DNA from: Symbiodinium natans
Lineage: Eukaryota; Sar; Dinophyceae; Suessiales; Symbiodiniaceae
DNA length: 64,000 nt
Assembly (NCBI GenBank): GCA_905221605.1
Contig: CAJNDS010002217.1
Span: 509,574 to 573,573, forward strand
Reading direction: 5' to 3'
Shown: in pieces, positions 35,368 through 46,421 of the stretch
Layout: each line of letters opens with the position of its first letter
Position numbering within the stretch: the stretch's first letter is position 1
The notes under the pieces: generated by a model
What the model was told of the DNA's origin: nothing
The model's database searches: none
The model's input: only the letters and a program-made list of their open reading frames with translations
Made by a program: the position numbers and the translations under genes

Positions 35368-35625
35368 CAGACCCAGACACAGCGGACGACCTGACTGGGG
35401 AGACAGCCTTGATGGAGGCCTGTAGAGCTTGACACCTGGCGCAAGATTCTGTGGGCACATGCAGATTCCAAGATAGCTTTCATGGGAAGGTTCTAAGATG
35501 TGCTAGGCTGCCTTAGGCTTTGTCTTCTAGAGGGCAAAGACTTGCTTTCATGGAGGCTGCCTGTGGTGGAGACTCCGCACTTTGCCAGCTCCTTCTCGAC
35601 CAGAATGCAGATCCCACGAGGCTCT
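35368..35625 (+). CDS. Ankyrin-repeat exons
   Basis: After TTGTCAG the frame reads ADPDTADDLTGETALMEACR, a standard ankyrin repeat start (GETALMEA). About 120 bases later another frame reads FMEAACGGDSALCQLLLDQN followed by ADPTRL, the helix-2 and loop part. Together they give one repeat plus part of a second, in the layout also seen at 51.05-51.42 and 55.49-55.76 kb. The join was not settled. The host gene's limits are unknown. Confidence 0.65.
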
Positions 35626-35704
35626 GCGTTTTTGCAGAGGTCAGTTGTTGTCAGCCAGCCCATGCCAGCCCTTGATTCATTCCTCCCACTATCTCCCACT
35701 GAAG

Positions 35705-35893
35705 GCTCAGCGCGGCAGGGAAGCTTGCCCGAGACTTCGTGCCCGTGGACGACCCGCATAGGCTGGATTGCTGGCACAAGTCATTCAGAATGCTGCACGC
35801 AGCTGTAGGGCAGCTCAAATGCGACGGCATGCCTTCTCGGCCAAGAGAGCATGTATTTACTGCTGTGGCCATGGACAGAGCGCACCACTCCAG
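35705..35893 (+). CDS. Orphan exon, unknown domain
   Basis: Bounded by an AAG|G acceptor and a CAG|GTTT donor, with 63 open codons: AAGKLARDFVPVDDPHRLDC, then FRMLHAAVGQLKCDG and EHVFTAVAMDRAHHS. The internal ORF is free of stops while the flanks are not. It may follow the ankyrin exons just upstream in the same gene. No known domain is recognised. Confidence 0.5.
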
Positions 35894-36109
35894 GTTTACT
35901 GCTTGAACTGCAGCCAGGGAACGGGGCAAGTACTGAATGTCGAATGCGACAGGAGGCCGAGAAGCCTAGAGTCCTTAGCAGTGCCAAGGCCTTTAGGCCT
36001 GTCACCATCTGTTCTCCTAAACTTTATCGGCCTTTCGATCCGTTTTGTCAGGGGGGGCGCAGCTGGTCCGGGTAGGTAAGAAGAACTGCCGATGCTTCTC
36101 TAACTCTTT

Positions 36110-37440
36110 TTGCTGACGAAGTGTGCCATCAGCTGCTCGACCCTTTCTTCCTTATGGTCCGATGCAGCTTCTGCTGGCTCCGCTCCAGCCGATCTGGTCC
36201 AAGTCGATGCGGCGGGGTCGCGCCCTAGCGCTTCAGTCGCTTCGGCACCGACTCTTCTGGGATTGATGTTGAGGCGCATCGGAAGTCGGGAGGCTTACGC
36301 GCCAGCTCTGTGTCAGGCCAGCGACCCCAGCGACCCCAGCGACCGTCCCCGAGAAAACTGTCGCCTCTGTGCAAAGTGCGCTCATGACATGGGCTACGAA
36401 GAATTTGGAAGATGACTCGAGTAAACTTGCCCCTTTTCCAGATCGAGGCTGAAACATGCGAGAGCATTGCTGATGGAAGGGCAGGAGCAAATCCACGGCG
36501 CTGAAGAAGCCGACAAATCAGTGCAAATGAAAAGTCCTTGTGGGCCTTCAGCAAGCCTTTCACGAACCCTAAACCTTAAACAGCCTCAAACCATGTTCCT
36601 CTTATGAAGGTTTTGCAAAGCTTGTATCAGTGCATTAGGAACTAAGAACATGGCCTAGGCCGCACCTGCTGCAGCTCCTGGTGCCGAAGCTTCAAGGAGT
36701 CGCCAGGTTCGGGCGCATTGCACAATGACCCATAATGATTATAATGACAAACAGCGATTGAATGATGGGCACTTGGCAATTTTTGCTGGTGTCTCGGCAG
36801 TTCCAAAGCCACCGACAAGAAGGATTCCATGCGACTCGAGGAGGTGGCACAATTTTAGAACTGCAGAATGCAGGCTTCTGCTCGCCAACGCCCACAGTAC
36901 TCGTAGCATGGAACATCAAGGATCAGACCATGGCATGAGGGCCATTCTTGAAAGCATCGAAGTCGACTTTGCCAGGCCAAGAAACGTCTTCTTTCACGGG
37001 CGATGAACGAGGAATCAGATGCCGTGCTTCTGATATGCTCCTATTCATGCTGTGGTAGAATGATTCCACACGTCGCTCTTGACATGTTCCACAATCCAGA
37101 AAGCGCCTCTGCCTAGCTTTGCTCGATAAATGTTGGCTCTGAGAATTCGCAAGCGCATGGGGAACCATTTCTCAGCCATTTGCCACTGGATGGCAACACT
37201 TATAGCAAGTTCACAAGTCATGACGGTTCATTCCACCACACATGAGGTCCACGGAGGCTTGCGGACTCAGCGCAGGCATCAGAGCTACATTGCTGTTGGG
37301 AGAGTGAGCTTCCTTCTGCTACCTGCATGTAGAGATTGGTATCAATCTGATATCAATCTGGACAGGCTCGTCGGGCCATGGCTGCCTCTGGTCCGCCAGA
37401 GGTTCCCGAAGAGAACAGCGGACATGTAGGAGTTTGACTC
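36110..37440 (+). CDS. Scattered coding-like frames, unresolved
   Basis: Candidates on the + strand are 36,110-36,415 (CRLCAKCAHDMGYEEFG at the end), about 36,810-36,858 (SSKATDKKDSMRLEEVAQF) and about 37,135-37,240 (FLSHLPLDGNTYSKFTSHDG). Each is short, and alternative frames overlap. The C-x2-C-x2-C in the first might bind zinc, but no domain fits. Kept as a low-confidence entry so that the stretch is not read as empty. Confidence 0.25.
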
Positions 37441-37844
37441 AATATGGTCTAAGACAGGCGAGCCTGCAGAGACAGTTTGTCGTTCGCGACATGACTGCCA
37501 GGTGTCTTTTGAGCTGGTTTCCTCTTACCCAGAGGCGCAGTTGACGTGAGACTTGCCACGGAGAGTGCCCAGACAAAGCTATGAAGCCCGTTGCCTCCAA
37601 GACTGCAAGGCGAAGCCACTTCAGAAGAAGGTGTCCCTGCACGGCCCCTGGCACCAGAGTTCGGCACGCCTTCGCCAGTTGAACCGGCATTGAAGACAAT
37701 GATGTGCCAATGATGAGAAGGGTACGCTGGCTTGGCGACAAGGTGCGACTACAAAGGCAAGCCGACCATTCTTCACTTCTACACCTCCTGAGGCTTGATT
37801 GAGCATTAGAGCGCTGAGTACACTTAATGTGTGTTTAGGCCAAG

Positions 37845-38697
37845 ATGCATAGACGCAGGTGGATGTTGGCCCTGCGCGCAGCAGATGAACTCCTGGGCTG
37901 CCAGCACCCCATTTTCCTACAGACGTGGGTATTTTGTGGGCAGGCTGCCAAGTTTCTGGAATACCCTGAGGCCGCGGGCATTTTTGACTGTAATTTCCTC
38001 TGCATTTGTGCCGGAAACTGAGCTGAAAGAGAAGCCGTCGTCTGAGTCTTATGGGTTCAAATGGATTTCAGCGGAGCTTCTAAAGGCAGGTTATATCTAC
38101 TTGGGCACTTGGCCCCCTGTCTAGGTCATCTCTTGTCTCGCACATGATGGAGGTTTGTAAGAAGATGGGCGTTACAGAGGTCTTTATCAGACGGGTGGTT
38201 GCCACAACCGGGGGGTTCGCCACACAGCCGCTTGGTCTTGCGAGGTGCTGGGCGACCGCTCTGCATACGGCTTGTGCAAGGCAGGATTATGGCAGGGTTT
38301 TGGCCACCAGGGGCGAAGCATCAAAGCATGCGGAGGAGATGAGTACTCAGATGAAGCTGACGCACTGTGCCAGAGCCTCGCCGTCCGCCGTCCTACTGTA
38401 GCAGCGATACAGACTTAAGTCGGCTGAACACCACAGAAGAGGTCAATGGCTTTGTGGACTCACCTCGCGATATGCCCTCGTGACCCAGAGAAGCGTGTAG
38501 CCCGACTTGAAGACGTTGCTTGTGGCAGATCGGATGCATGCGACTGTGAGAAGTTGTGTGGCAGGTACGGGCAACTGGGCTGCCAGGGCTTCATTGTCTT
38601 GGACAAGGAGTGTCTTCCTAAGGTGAAAGGTCGTGCTCTCATTGCAGATCACCTGTGCATGTCCATGGTTCATTCTGAGGCACAAAGTCATTTCTGA
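37845..38697 (+). CDS. Orphan exons, unknown function
   Basis: Three good + frames: 37,845-38,021 starts at an ATG (RRRWMLALRAADELLGCQ, then FLQTWVFCGQAAKFLEYPEA; TGA 38,019); 38,245-38,418 follows an AG|G acceptor (YGLCKAGLWQGFGHQGRSIK, then CGGDEYSDEADALCQSLAV; TAA 38,416); and about 38,490-38,697 (RVARLEDVACGRSDACDCEK, then LGCQGFIVLDKECLPKVKG). The first has a TPR-like helical look. Whether the stops are real ends or lie beyond missed donors is unknown, so these could be one gene or several. Confidence 0.4.
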
Positions 38698-38859
38698 AGG
38701 AACTGCCCCCTTCATGCAGGCCTGCAGAGGTATTTAGCTGCACTCACATGTTTGGCGGCCGTAGATGTGTGGCAGCTGGACAGGTTCGCGCGCTCGCATT
38801 CCAACATGTGGAGGTGCAACTGGCGCTCGCTTGCTTTCTCGTTCGGCACAAGCTTGCAC

Positions 38860-39130
38860 CGCCCGTTTTACATACTCCTTACTTCTGTCATGTGGGTATC
38901 CCGACAGCCAGGCCTTGCTGAATGCCGTGTGCAAAGGTTTGCCGTTGCCAGACGTTTGTGGTGACCTGAGACACGTCAGAGATATGAGAAGGCTCTTGCA
39001 TCCGTGTGTGCCAGCAGGAGGGCCCTTATTATGGTCAGGCGAAGTGCCGATCCTGTCAAACTCGCCTTGGCACCTTTATCAAGTCCATTGTGCGCCGTTC
39101 CGGGCTGTTCTGAGACTGTGCCCCTGAAGG
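38860..39130 (+). CDS. Coding-like frame, unresolved
   Basis: A + frame with CGYPDSQALLNAVCKGLPLP and later LLHPCVPAGGPLLW is open to 39,127, but an alternative frame is also open over half of it. No family is recognised. A G13 run at 39,230 follows directly and is probably intergenic or intronic. Confidence 0.25.
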
Positions 39131-39489
39131 CACCGAAAGCACTCCAACGAAGGTCAACAAAGTGGGCCTTCAAAAACGACCACGCAACCACCACGGAGCA
39201 TTTTCACTTGTTGTTCGAGGCGGCTGGCCGGGGGGGGGGGGGTGGCGTGGCCCTGGCAAACATGACCGATCCATCCAAAGGGCCCAGAGCTAGGTTCCGA
39301 GGCAAGCCTGCCGTCACAAAGGAAGATACTGCATGTACTTGAAAAACCAGCTGCCAGCTCTCTGAACAGGAAAGTCGGTCTGTGTCATAGCAGGTAAGGA
39401 AGGCTGCTAGTTGAATCCGATTTGTCATCGCCTGATTTGTGTGTTCTTGATCGGAGTGAAGGCCTCCACGGCCCATGCGCCGCGTCACG

Positions 39490-40680
39490 TATCACTTCTA
39501 TTTCGAAGCCTGTGAGCATCAGTTTACCAAGCTCAGGTCCGGGCGAAGAAGTGGAGGTGGGCAAAGCACCAGAGGGCATGGAGAAACTTCAAGGCTACAG
39601 GACGGATACGCCACGTCACTTTCCGTCCCTTGCCGCCAGAGTTCTGGAACAGCAATGCAACTCAGATACTGGCAGGGGAATTTGCGTTCGGGCCCAGGAT
39701 GACAAGGCTGGAAGCTGCTCACCTTGGTACGTGTCTCATGCCCTCATATGCCATCTCATGCCCTCATGCCTCCCAAGCAGGTTGACGTGGGCTTCATGGT
39801 GTCGGTCTTAGTCATTCGGCGCAGGGTTGCGGGAGGAGATGATGGGTCTGAAAACTGTTAGCAGAGCTTCGCCCTACAGCAGAGTTTAGACGCCAAGTGA
39901 AATCTGAAGTGCTGACTTCGAGCCTGGAACCCAACCGAAGGCCGAAACTCCCAAACAGATTATAGGTCACAAGTATGAGCAGGCATTCTTGTACCAGCTT
40001 CTCGCTAAGTACCAACTGTACATAATTGGATCCTTTTGCATCCTTAAACCCTAGAGCTTCAGAAACCCAAAACCTTGACACTTGGCCTTCGACTCCAAAC
40101 CCACTCAAGCCTCAACCAGCTTGCAGCACTAGTCGCACGTAAGGCCTACGCCGTTGTAATGAGCCTTCTTTGCTGGATTCGGTATGGGTTTTGTCTTCTC
40201 AGCTCCCCCGCATCAGTATTCAGGGAATCCCAGTGACCTTCAATCCGCTTCCAGAAGCCCGTAGAAGCCCGGGCCGCATGGGACAGGTTGTCTCCGACTG
40301 TTCTTCAAATGATGACGGCCCTGTTTGGGCACCCTAACGATAGGGCGTACTGGAACCGCCAGTACACATGCGTTGCCCTTTCTCTGCAACCCGCTTATTG
40401 TCGACACGCGTCTGTAGCGGGCATGGACAAGCATTCGGAACCAGAATGTGCCACGCATGCGAATTCCTTTCTGGGCGAAAGTGGTACGAAAGCGTGACGC
40501 GAAGCCCACAATGCCAACTCCTGGCTACCCTAATGGCAGCGGCTTCCATGTGGGTCCGGATGGGCCCAGTAAAGCTTTTCACAGATCCAGGAAACGAACC
40601 GCACCCGGATGAAGAGCACCCGGATGAAGAGCACCCAGTGAAAATGCAGCGCCTCTTACTAATCTGACGGAGTCTGAACG
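39490..40680 (+). CDS. Orphan exons, one weakly integrase-like
   Basis: Coding-like + frames: 39,520-39,735 (GPGEEVEVGKAPEGMEKLQG), 39,859-39,963 (ELRPTAEFRRQVKSEVLTSS, TAG follows), 40,202-40,335 (SIQGIPVTFNPLPEARRSPG) and 40,368-40,667 (MCHACEFLSGRKWYE, then GPVKLFTDPGNEPHPDEEHP). The last has a C-x2-C and a W..xGPVKLFTDxGNE string reminiscent of a retroelement integrase core, but too little is present to call it. It also carries 2.4 copies of a 15-base unit coding HPDEE (40,606-40,641). Confidence 0.3.
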
Positions 40681-41081
40681 TGCCTGAGCTTGTGCGTTGG
40701 TGGCCTCTAAGCCGCATCTGGGCAAAAGACTTCTGAGTGGAACCTGGGTGGTGGCGATGCGGTGTCTGGGGCAGTACGGGTGTAGGGTTTGCATGGCGTG
40801 TGAGCAACGTTTGAGTCCCATGCAGTGGACACATACAAGCGCGGCATCATGACTCAAACTGTGCGTTCATCGTCAGGATTGCCCCTTCAGTCTGACGACC
40901 CACGAAGTACCATCGTAGCAACTCATAGTAGAAGTTTTTCTACGAAGTTGAAGGACCTCGGCACGCCCTCTTTGTGCCAAGGACGGACCGCTGCAAGGAA
41001 AGATGGTTTCCTTGCCTTCTTCCTCGGTCCGGTCCTGACTGAGTTGTCCGGTTCAATGCGCTCAGCATAGCTCAACTTCAG

Positions 41082-41573
41082 GTACGGCGCTTGGGGCCCA
41101 TGGACGAGGAGCAGAGCATGCAGGGTAGCTGCGGCCAAGGCAGCTGCGGCCAAGGCAGCTGCGGCCAAGGCAGCTGCGGTCAAGGCAGCTGTGGCCAAGG
41201 CGATGGGACTGCAGAAGCACAGGTGAGTCTTTTGCCAAGGGTCGGAACTGGACTGACGATCAGGTCTTTGCGCTAGCCCATGTGCCAATGGAGACTGCAA
41301 AGAGGTCCTGTCATGTCTAACGCTAGTTTGAAATTTAGGTCATTCCCACGCTCTTCCCAGCTGTGCTTCAGGCAGAGGGTGGTGGCAGCTGCAACGGAGG
41401 TAAATGCAAGCCGGGAATGGGATGTGAAGTTGGCTACAGCTCCTCAGGTGCAGCCCGTCTGAATCTAGGCTGACAATGACACCAACTTACGATTGACACA
41501 TGCAGGAACCTCGTGTGATCCCAGCACTTGTGAGAAGGCCGAGTCGGGCACTGAGTGTGAAGTTGCATGCTGA
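41082..41573 (+). CDS. Cysteine-rich protein with GSCGQ repeats
   Basis: Three exons join in phase: 41,082-41,222 (47 codons, ending CAG|GTGAGT), 41,339-41,447 and 41,506-41,573. Introns 41,223-41,338 and 41,448-41,505 are GT-AG with G after the acceptor. Exon 1 holds five exact GSCGQ repeats from a 15-base tandem unit. Exons 2 and 3 give SCNGGKCKPGMGCEVGYSSS and then SCDPSTCEKAESGTECEVAC, about nine Cys in 55 residues, as in small disulfide-rich extracellular modules. TGA at 41,571 may be the end, or a GC donor at 41,565 may lead on. Upstream exons are likely (41,082 begins in mid-frame). No named family is assigned. Confidence 0.6.
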
Positions 41574-41744
41574 GGGGTTGATTGCATGGTACTGTACCGG
41601 TTTTGGCCGAGTCCAGCTTAGGTGCAAGATCGATCCGGCGTTTGTCAGCCAAGCTCTCGACCTTGCTAGCGTGAAGGCCGCGCATGAAGGATCCGCTGGT
41701 TCTGCGCGCTAAATCAAGCTTGGGCTGGGAGGTGGCATCCATGG

Positions 41745-41990
41745 ATGCTGAGCACGAGGAGTGTGCAACAGCCTTGCGGCGCCTTGTCGAGACGAGGCAG
41801 CACCCCCAAAACTCGCCAAAAAGCCGCGAAGAAGCAACAGGGAAAGCAGTCCGATACATCAATTCTTGGCAACAGCTCTGAATTCGCTGGGATGAGCGCA
41901 GGCGGAATGTGGGAATTGCTAGAACGTCTCTCATCGAATGTCAGCCCCACCGCCCATGAGACTCACTATGTCAGTGGGCATGCGTCTTGA
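41745..41990 (+). CDS. Orphan low-complexity exon
   Basis: The frame reads basic disordered sequence (RRGSTPKTRQKAAKKQQGKQ) followed by FAGMSAGGMWELLERLSSNV and ends at TGA 41,988. It has an in-frame ATG at 41,745, though upstream splicing is more likely. It sits right after the cysteine-rich exons and could be their continuation or a new gene. Confidence 0.35.
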   Translation: MLSTRSVQQPCGALSRRGSTPKTRQKAAKKQQGKQSDTSILGNSSEFAGMSAGGMWELLERLSSNVSPTAHETHYVSGHAS

Positions 41991-42159
41991 ATGTGTCAGG
42001 TCACGAGAAGTGCTGAAGGCCTTTCAGCTTTCTGCAGTTGGCCTGCTGGCCTGCAGACCGAAACGTTGAATGGCGCCAGCTACACAGGATGAGCACGCGT
42101 ACAAATCCTGCTTTGTCAGGAAGTTCTAGATTGTCTTTCCGACCATTTCGCTCACGAGG

Positions 42160-42820
42160 AGTGAGAAAATGGAACTAAAGCAAATTACCGACTTCACCTG
42201 TGTTTCTAGAGAGTCTACGAACCCTTTAAGCTTTGCGACTTGCAGGAAGCTCTTTTTGAGGAGCATGGGTTTGGAGTTCATGCCAACGCGCGGAACTCAG
42301 AGCGCGGCGTTGAAATCCGGAGCCGGGAAGCCGGCTAATGCCACTGCAGTGCGACTTCGCGCAACTCGACAACTGCAGGAGAAGTTGTCGGCAAAGAAGA
42401 GCCATGCCAAGGAGCATCAGCGATTGCTGGACAAGGCAAGTTGCAAAGTGCATCAACAATATCAACACGTGGGGACAATGGGACGGCAATCGGACATGAC
42501 GCGAGGTTCGAAGGCAGCTGTCTCTCGGTCCATCCGTTCCAGCCCCTTTTGTGCGAGAGCTTCTGCAGGCAAATCAGCCGGTGGCCAGAGGATTGAGTAT
42601 AGTGATGATGAAGATAGTGCACTTCATGTGATCCTTCATGTTGAAATTTGGACGCCCTTCTTCTGTAACACTTTGCATCCACTGAGGCTGCACTGTACTG
42701 CTTGGATTGACGACAGGAAGTTTTGTCAGTCTGAATCACCTGAGACAGGAATTCCACGAGCACACCACCCTGTACGACGTGCAGTACGCAGACTTTTTGG
42801 CGAGCAAGGGCGCCAAATAA
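42160..42820 (+). CDS. Gene fragment with helical exon and terminal exon
   Basis: A long + frame from 42,169 contains a basic helix (LRATRQLQEKLSAKKSHAKE). A separate frame starting after GACTTGCAG at 42,247 reads EALFEEHGFGVHANARNSER and is equally convincing, so the two may be neighbouring exons. A clear terminal exon lies at 42,717-42,820 (acceptor CGACAG|G) reading FHEHTTLYDVQYADFLASKG and ending AK with TAA at 42,818-42,820. The protein is probably soluble and partly disordered; no domain is recognised. Confidence 0.4.
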
Positions 42821-42829
42821 GTTGAGGCC

Positions 42830-44760
42830 CTGTGCCTGGACAAAGCCTCGAGACTGTACAGCTCGCACCTTCGCACTGGCCAAACCATTCTGCGAAGTGA
42901 TGCGTCTCGCGTGTGTGTTACCAGGTCTCACAAAGCACATGGGCACCGGAGATATCCCTAAAGCGAACTGCGCCCTGATTTCGTGCACAGACGATTGTTC
43001 TACTCGTAGAGGGGTGCTGTTCTGCAGGCAGCGGCTACGGTTTGAACAGCAACCTTGCAGCCATTGTGACGACAGCACTTGGACGCCTCGCAGAAGGTTG
43101 TGTCGAGTCGTGATTCAAACCCTAAGCGCGAAACGCACCCGTGGAAAGTAGTATGCAGAGCAGAGGCTTCCAGAAGCTGTTTGATGTTGGGTGTCAAGGA
43201 TTGCTTTGCTAGCCGGAGGACCGTGAATAGCCTGCTAAACGAAACGAGGGAGAAAATGCAGAAAGTCCGCTGCTTTTTGCATTCTGCGTTGCGTCATTCG
43301 GAATTGTTGCCCGAGGGCGGCGAGGGTTTGCTGATCTCTCGGGCCAACCAACCCTCCGCACTGCTCCCAATGCTCCCAATGCTCCCAGCGCTGCAAGGAC
43401 CAGCAAGATTCACCATCTGATCTGGCATGAGCCTGAGATCGCCGAAGCGGTTTGTGCCAGATAACGCTGTGTCATGGTGTGTCCACAGCTGCAGCGATAC
43501 CTTTGTCCTTGAACTCTCGCACTTCCTCGTGAGGCATCCGAAGTCGCTGTGAAGGCCTTGCAGGTCCCGATCCCCAGGTATTCTCCGCTGGAAGCTTCAG
43601 AATGTCAGAGCTTGCGGATCAGAAAGGGTTCAGATTCAATTATAATGACTGAGACCAGTAGCAGTAGCATTGGAGCGTATTGGAGCAAAGGTTCAGTCGG
43701 TCAATGCTGTGTTCAACACATGCAGCTAGTCTGGAGTCGACTGGAGAGACGAACCATCGGAGGCTTGCCTCCGGGACGCCATACTGGCCTTTGCACGGGG
43801 CAAAGGAGGGCTCCAGCGCAAGCCTCCTTGTCCACCTGCCAAGCTGCTCCGCCAAGGAAGTGGTCACGTTTGAGCGCCTTCTGCGTGCAAAGGACTGGCT
43901 TCCCGCCAAGTTTAAACGAGCCTGCTCCTATGACCAGCAATGTGACAAAACCTCTGCCAAGCTCGACCAGCGCGCACACACATTCGAGGTCAAAGGGATC
44001 ATTCGGGCTCAGCACGCACGATTTCAGAACACATCTCCGCCCCCATGTCTCAGGTCCTCAGGAAGGCTGCTTTTCTCTTGTGACTCCTCAATCGCCCAGG
44101 GCCACCGAACGCCTTCGACTCCGGCCAGAACAGAATTGCAACAGCACACGAAACAACAGCCCCGCATGCACTCGTCCAAACCGGTTGGTTCTGAGAAACG
44201 AGGGCCGACATTGCGCAGCCAGGGCAAAACAGAAGCAATGCCAGAAATTCTGACCCAACTGCGACTCGGTGCATGTTGAAGCCGGGGCGGCAGACTAAAC
44301 TTTTGGTTTTGCCTGGACATCAGAAAGGGCTCCTGGTCTGTCGTAAAGGCAAGAGTTGCCCCTTATTAACCTGGGCCCGGCAAACAGGGGTCGCCAGATT
44401 CTGCAAATAGTGTGGACGCTTCCCGTCCTGCAGGACAGCATAAATGGCCAGAGTCTCAGATCTGGAGCACATGTGGAGAAGTTGGTGCAGAATCCGCCGT
44501 AAACGGGCATTGCGAAATCGCCTTGCAAAGGCGACCCACCAGCTTGCTCGTGGAGTTCCGCGTTGTTCGGCCTCGACGCTTCAGGGCACGCCAGCACTTT
44601 GCATGGAATCGCCTTTGCAATCACATGTGGGAAGCCTGATCTTCCGGGGTTACATGTGTAACAACATGGACCATGCGCAGCCGATCGGCTCAGACCAAGC
44701 AAGCGTGAGACGGCTTACGGGACTTGGTCGTGCGACTGTGCGGTGAAGTCCCCAGATGTG
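42830..44760. other. Overlapping long ORFs, not resolved
   Basis: Two + frames stay open together over 43,549-44,279 (234 and 199 codons), and a third is open over 43,730-43,880. One includes KEVVTFERLLRAKDWLPAKF, which looks like protein, but stop-poor GC-rich sequence explains long overlapping ORFs. From 44,295 to 44,750 both strands are open. No domain is recognised, so no CDS is called. Confidence 0.4.
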
Positions 44761-44837
44761 GGCTTTTGGGTAAACGCACAGCAAAAGGGTTCCAAGTGAG
44801 GTTGATTCTGCCTTTGACTCTTCCATTTGCATATATG

Positions 44838-44844
44838 TATTTTG

Positions 44845-44875
<31 letters not shown>

Positions 44876-45480
44876 TTATTTATTTATTTATATGTCCATT
44901 TTCTTAACTTTAACACTACTGGACGTGAACGCAGCCCCCTGAGCGAGCATGTGGAGTCCGCAACCACGGCACCCTGAAGCTCTGCAGCTGTACCGCCATC
45001 ATGGGTGGGGGTGGTGGGTGGGGGTGGTGGGGGTGGTGCAGCCAACACAGTGGCCAGGGTGCGCAAGTGGTCAGGCAACTAGAGGTGCCATACACCTACG
45101 GCCCAAGGCCTCGGCGGATTCATACAGTACTGCATAATATCTGTTTCTATCTTACTGTGAAGATGGTACATAATGTATAGTTCGTAACATAGTACGCTTT
45201 GGATTTTACATGGCGTGTATCTATGTTTCACATTGGTACCTATGTCCGGCTTTTGCACATTAATATAGCATATCACGGGTTATACATTACGCATTCTCTT
45301 GGTTGCATACATATACGATTTCAGTATGCTTATTCTTAATCCATATGTATATATACATATGAGAATTTCATGATATGATAGTACAGAATATTGCAAACAT
45401 TCGATATCTTGCAAGTTTATACATGTGTGTATACATGGTTACATGTGTGCAAGTAAATATTCAAGTAAATATTTATACTC
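44838..45480. repeat. AT-rich island with (TA)n, (TTTA)n and a palindrome
   Basis: It begins with (TA)12-like and (TTTA)5 repeats (about 44,838-44,892), is interrupted by a GTGGTGGGGGTGGTGG stretch near 45,001-45,040 and continues AT-rich to about 45,480. A perfect 20-base palindrome, CATATGTATATATACATATG, lies at 45,342-45,361. Its composition differs sharply from the flanks. No gene is seen inside. Confidence 0.8.
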
Positions 45481-45531
45481 GTTTTTGTTGCGACGGACTA
45501 AAGCCCTCGCTTTTCGTTTGGGCCGTGTTGG

Positions 45532-46421
45532 TTGGCAGGCTCTGTAATCCTGGGCAACAACAAGCTGCGCAGCTCTTTGTTCATCATCAGTGGTTATGCC
45601 AGGTTAGGGCGATTACCCTATGAGTTCCTTTATCTCTCGGGCTTTTTTGCAGAGGGAAAATTACAATGCACAGAGGTTTGGTGCAACATCGCCGACTGCG
45701 ATTTTCCTAGAGCAGCCACAAGCTTGAGGGTGCATCTGCGGAAGTCTGATAGAGTCTGGTATGGTGCTGTCGGCGAAAGCGGGTGCATTTCTCACCATCC
45801 ACAATGTCTATGTTCATCCACATAACATGGACGAGGCTTGCAGCTCGTTCCTGTCAGAATGCCGCAGTTTAGGTAACGGATGTAGAGGCCTCAATGGAGA
45901 AAAAGGTTCGCAGACATCCTCCGCCATCCTCCTCAGAATGGTTTCCTGATGGTGTGCAACACATATTCAACCTACCTCTGCCGCCTGAAATCGGATTCTC
46001 AGGTGCAAAGATGGGCATTGAGCAAATTCAAATATTCAAGGCATGCGGGTGTTTCTGCTGACCTTCGGCTGCACGTAGCAAGCAGTTTACATGCATGAGA
46101 TGCAGAACGTTCCATGTTGAAAGTGTCGCAGCCAAGGCTGCTTTTGGCTGGTGTTTGGTATTGTCGTTCGGAGCTCAACCTGCAGCCGGTCACGTCAAAT
46201 TAAGTCTGTGCCGTTGTCTCATGATTTGTGCAAGCTTTGCCGGGCTGAGGCTGCTATTCTGTCCCTTCGGCTCCTGGACAGAAACATCCATGGTTCTGTG
46301 TGTGCAGCTTCGCCATCTGAACAATTTGGCCTGTCCGAGGTCCATGGAGCAGGGAAAGTATGCAGTGAATTTGCCCAGTGCCTACAACATCCTTATTACG
46401 TTGGGTTCTTGATCTTCCCAG
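45532..46421 (+). CDS. Probable 5' exons of the SPFH gene
   Basis: Coding-like + frames upstream of the SPFH domain: 45,538-45,610 after TTGGCAG (GSVILGNNKLRSSLFIISGY) and about 46,155-46,350 (LCKLCRAEAAILSLRLLDRN, ending near a GGGAAA|GTATGC donor). They fit an N-terminal region before the membrane-scaffold domain, but phases were not all matched and the start codon was not identified. Confidence 0.35.

Noticed and set aside
40368-40667. Retroelement integrase
   Set aside because: One string resembles an integrase core but the D-D-E set and other retroelement domains are absent; kept only as an orphan exon.
43549-44279. Two long overlapping + ORFs (234 and 199 codons)
   Set aside because: Mutually exclusive frames without any domain; stop-poor sequence is a sufficient explanation.
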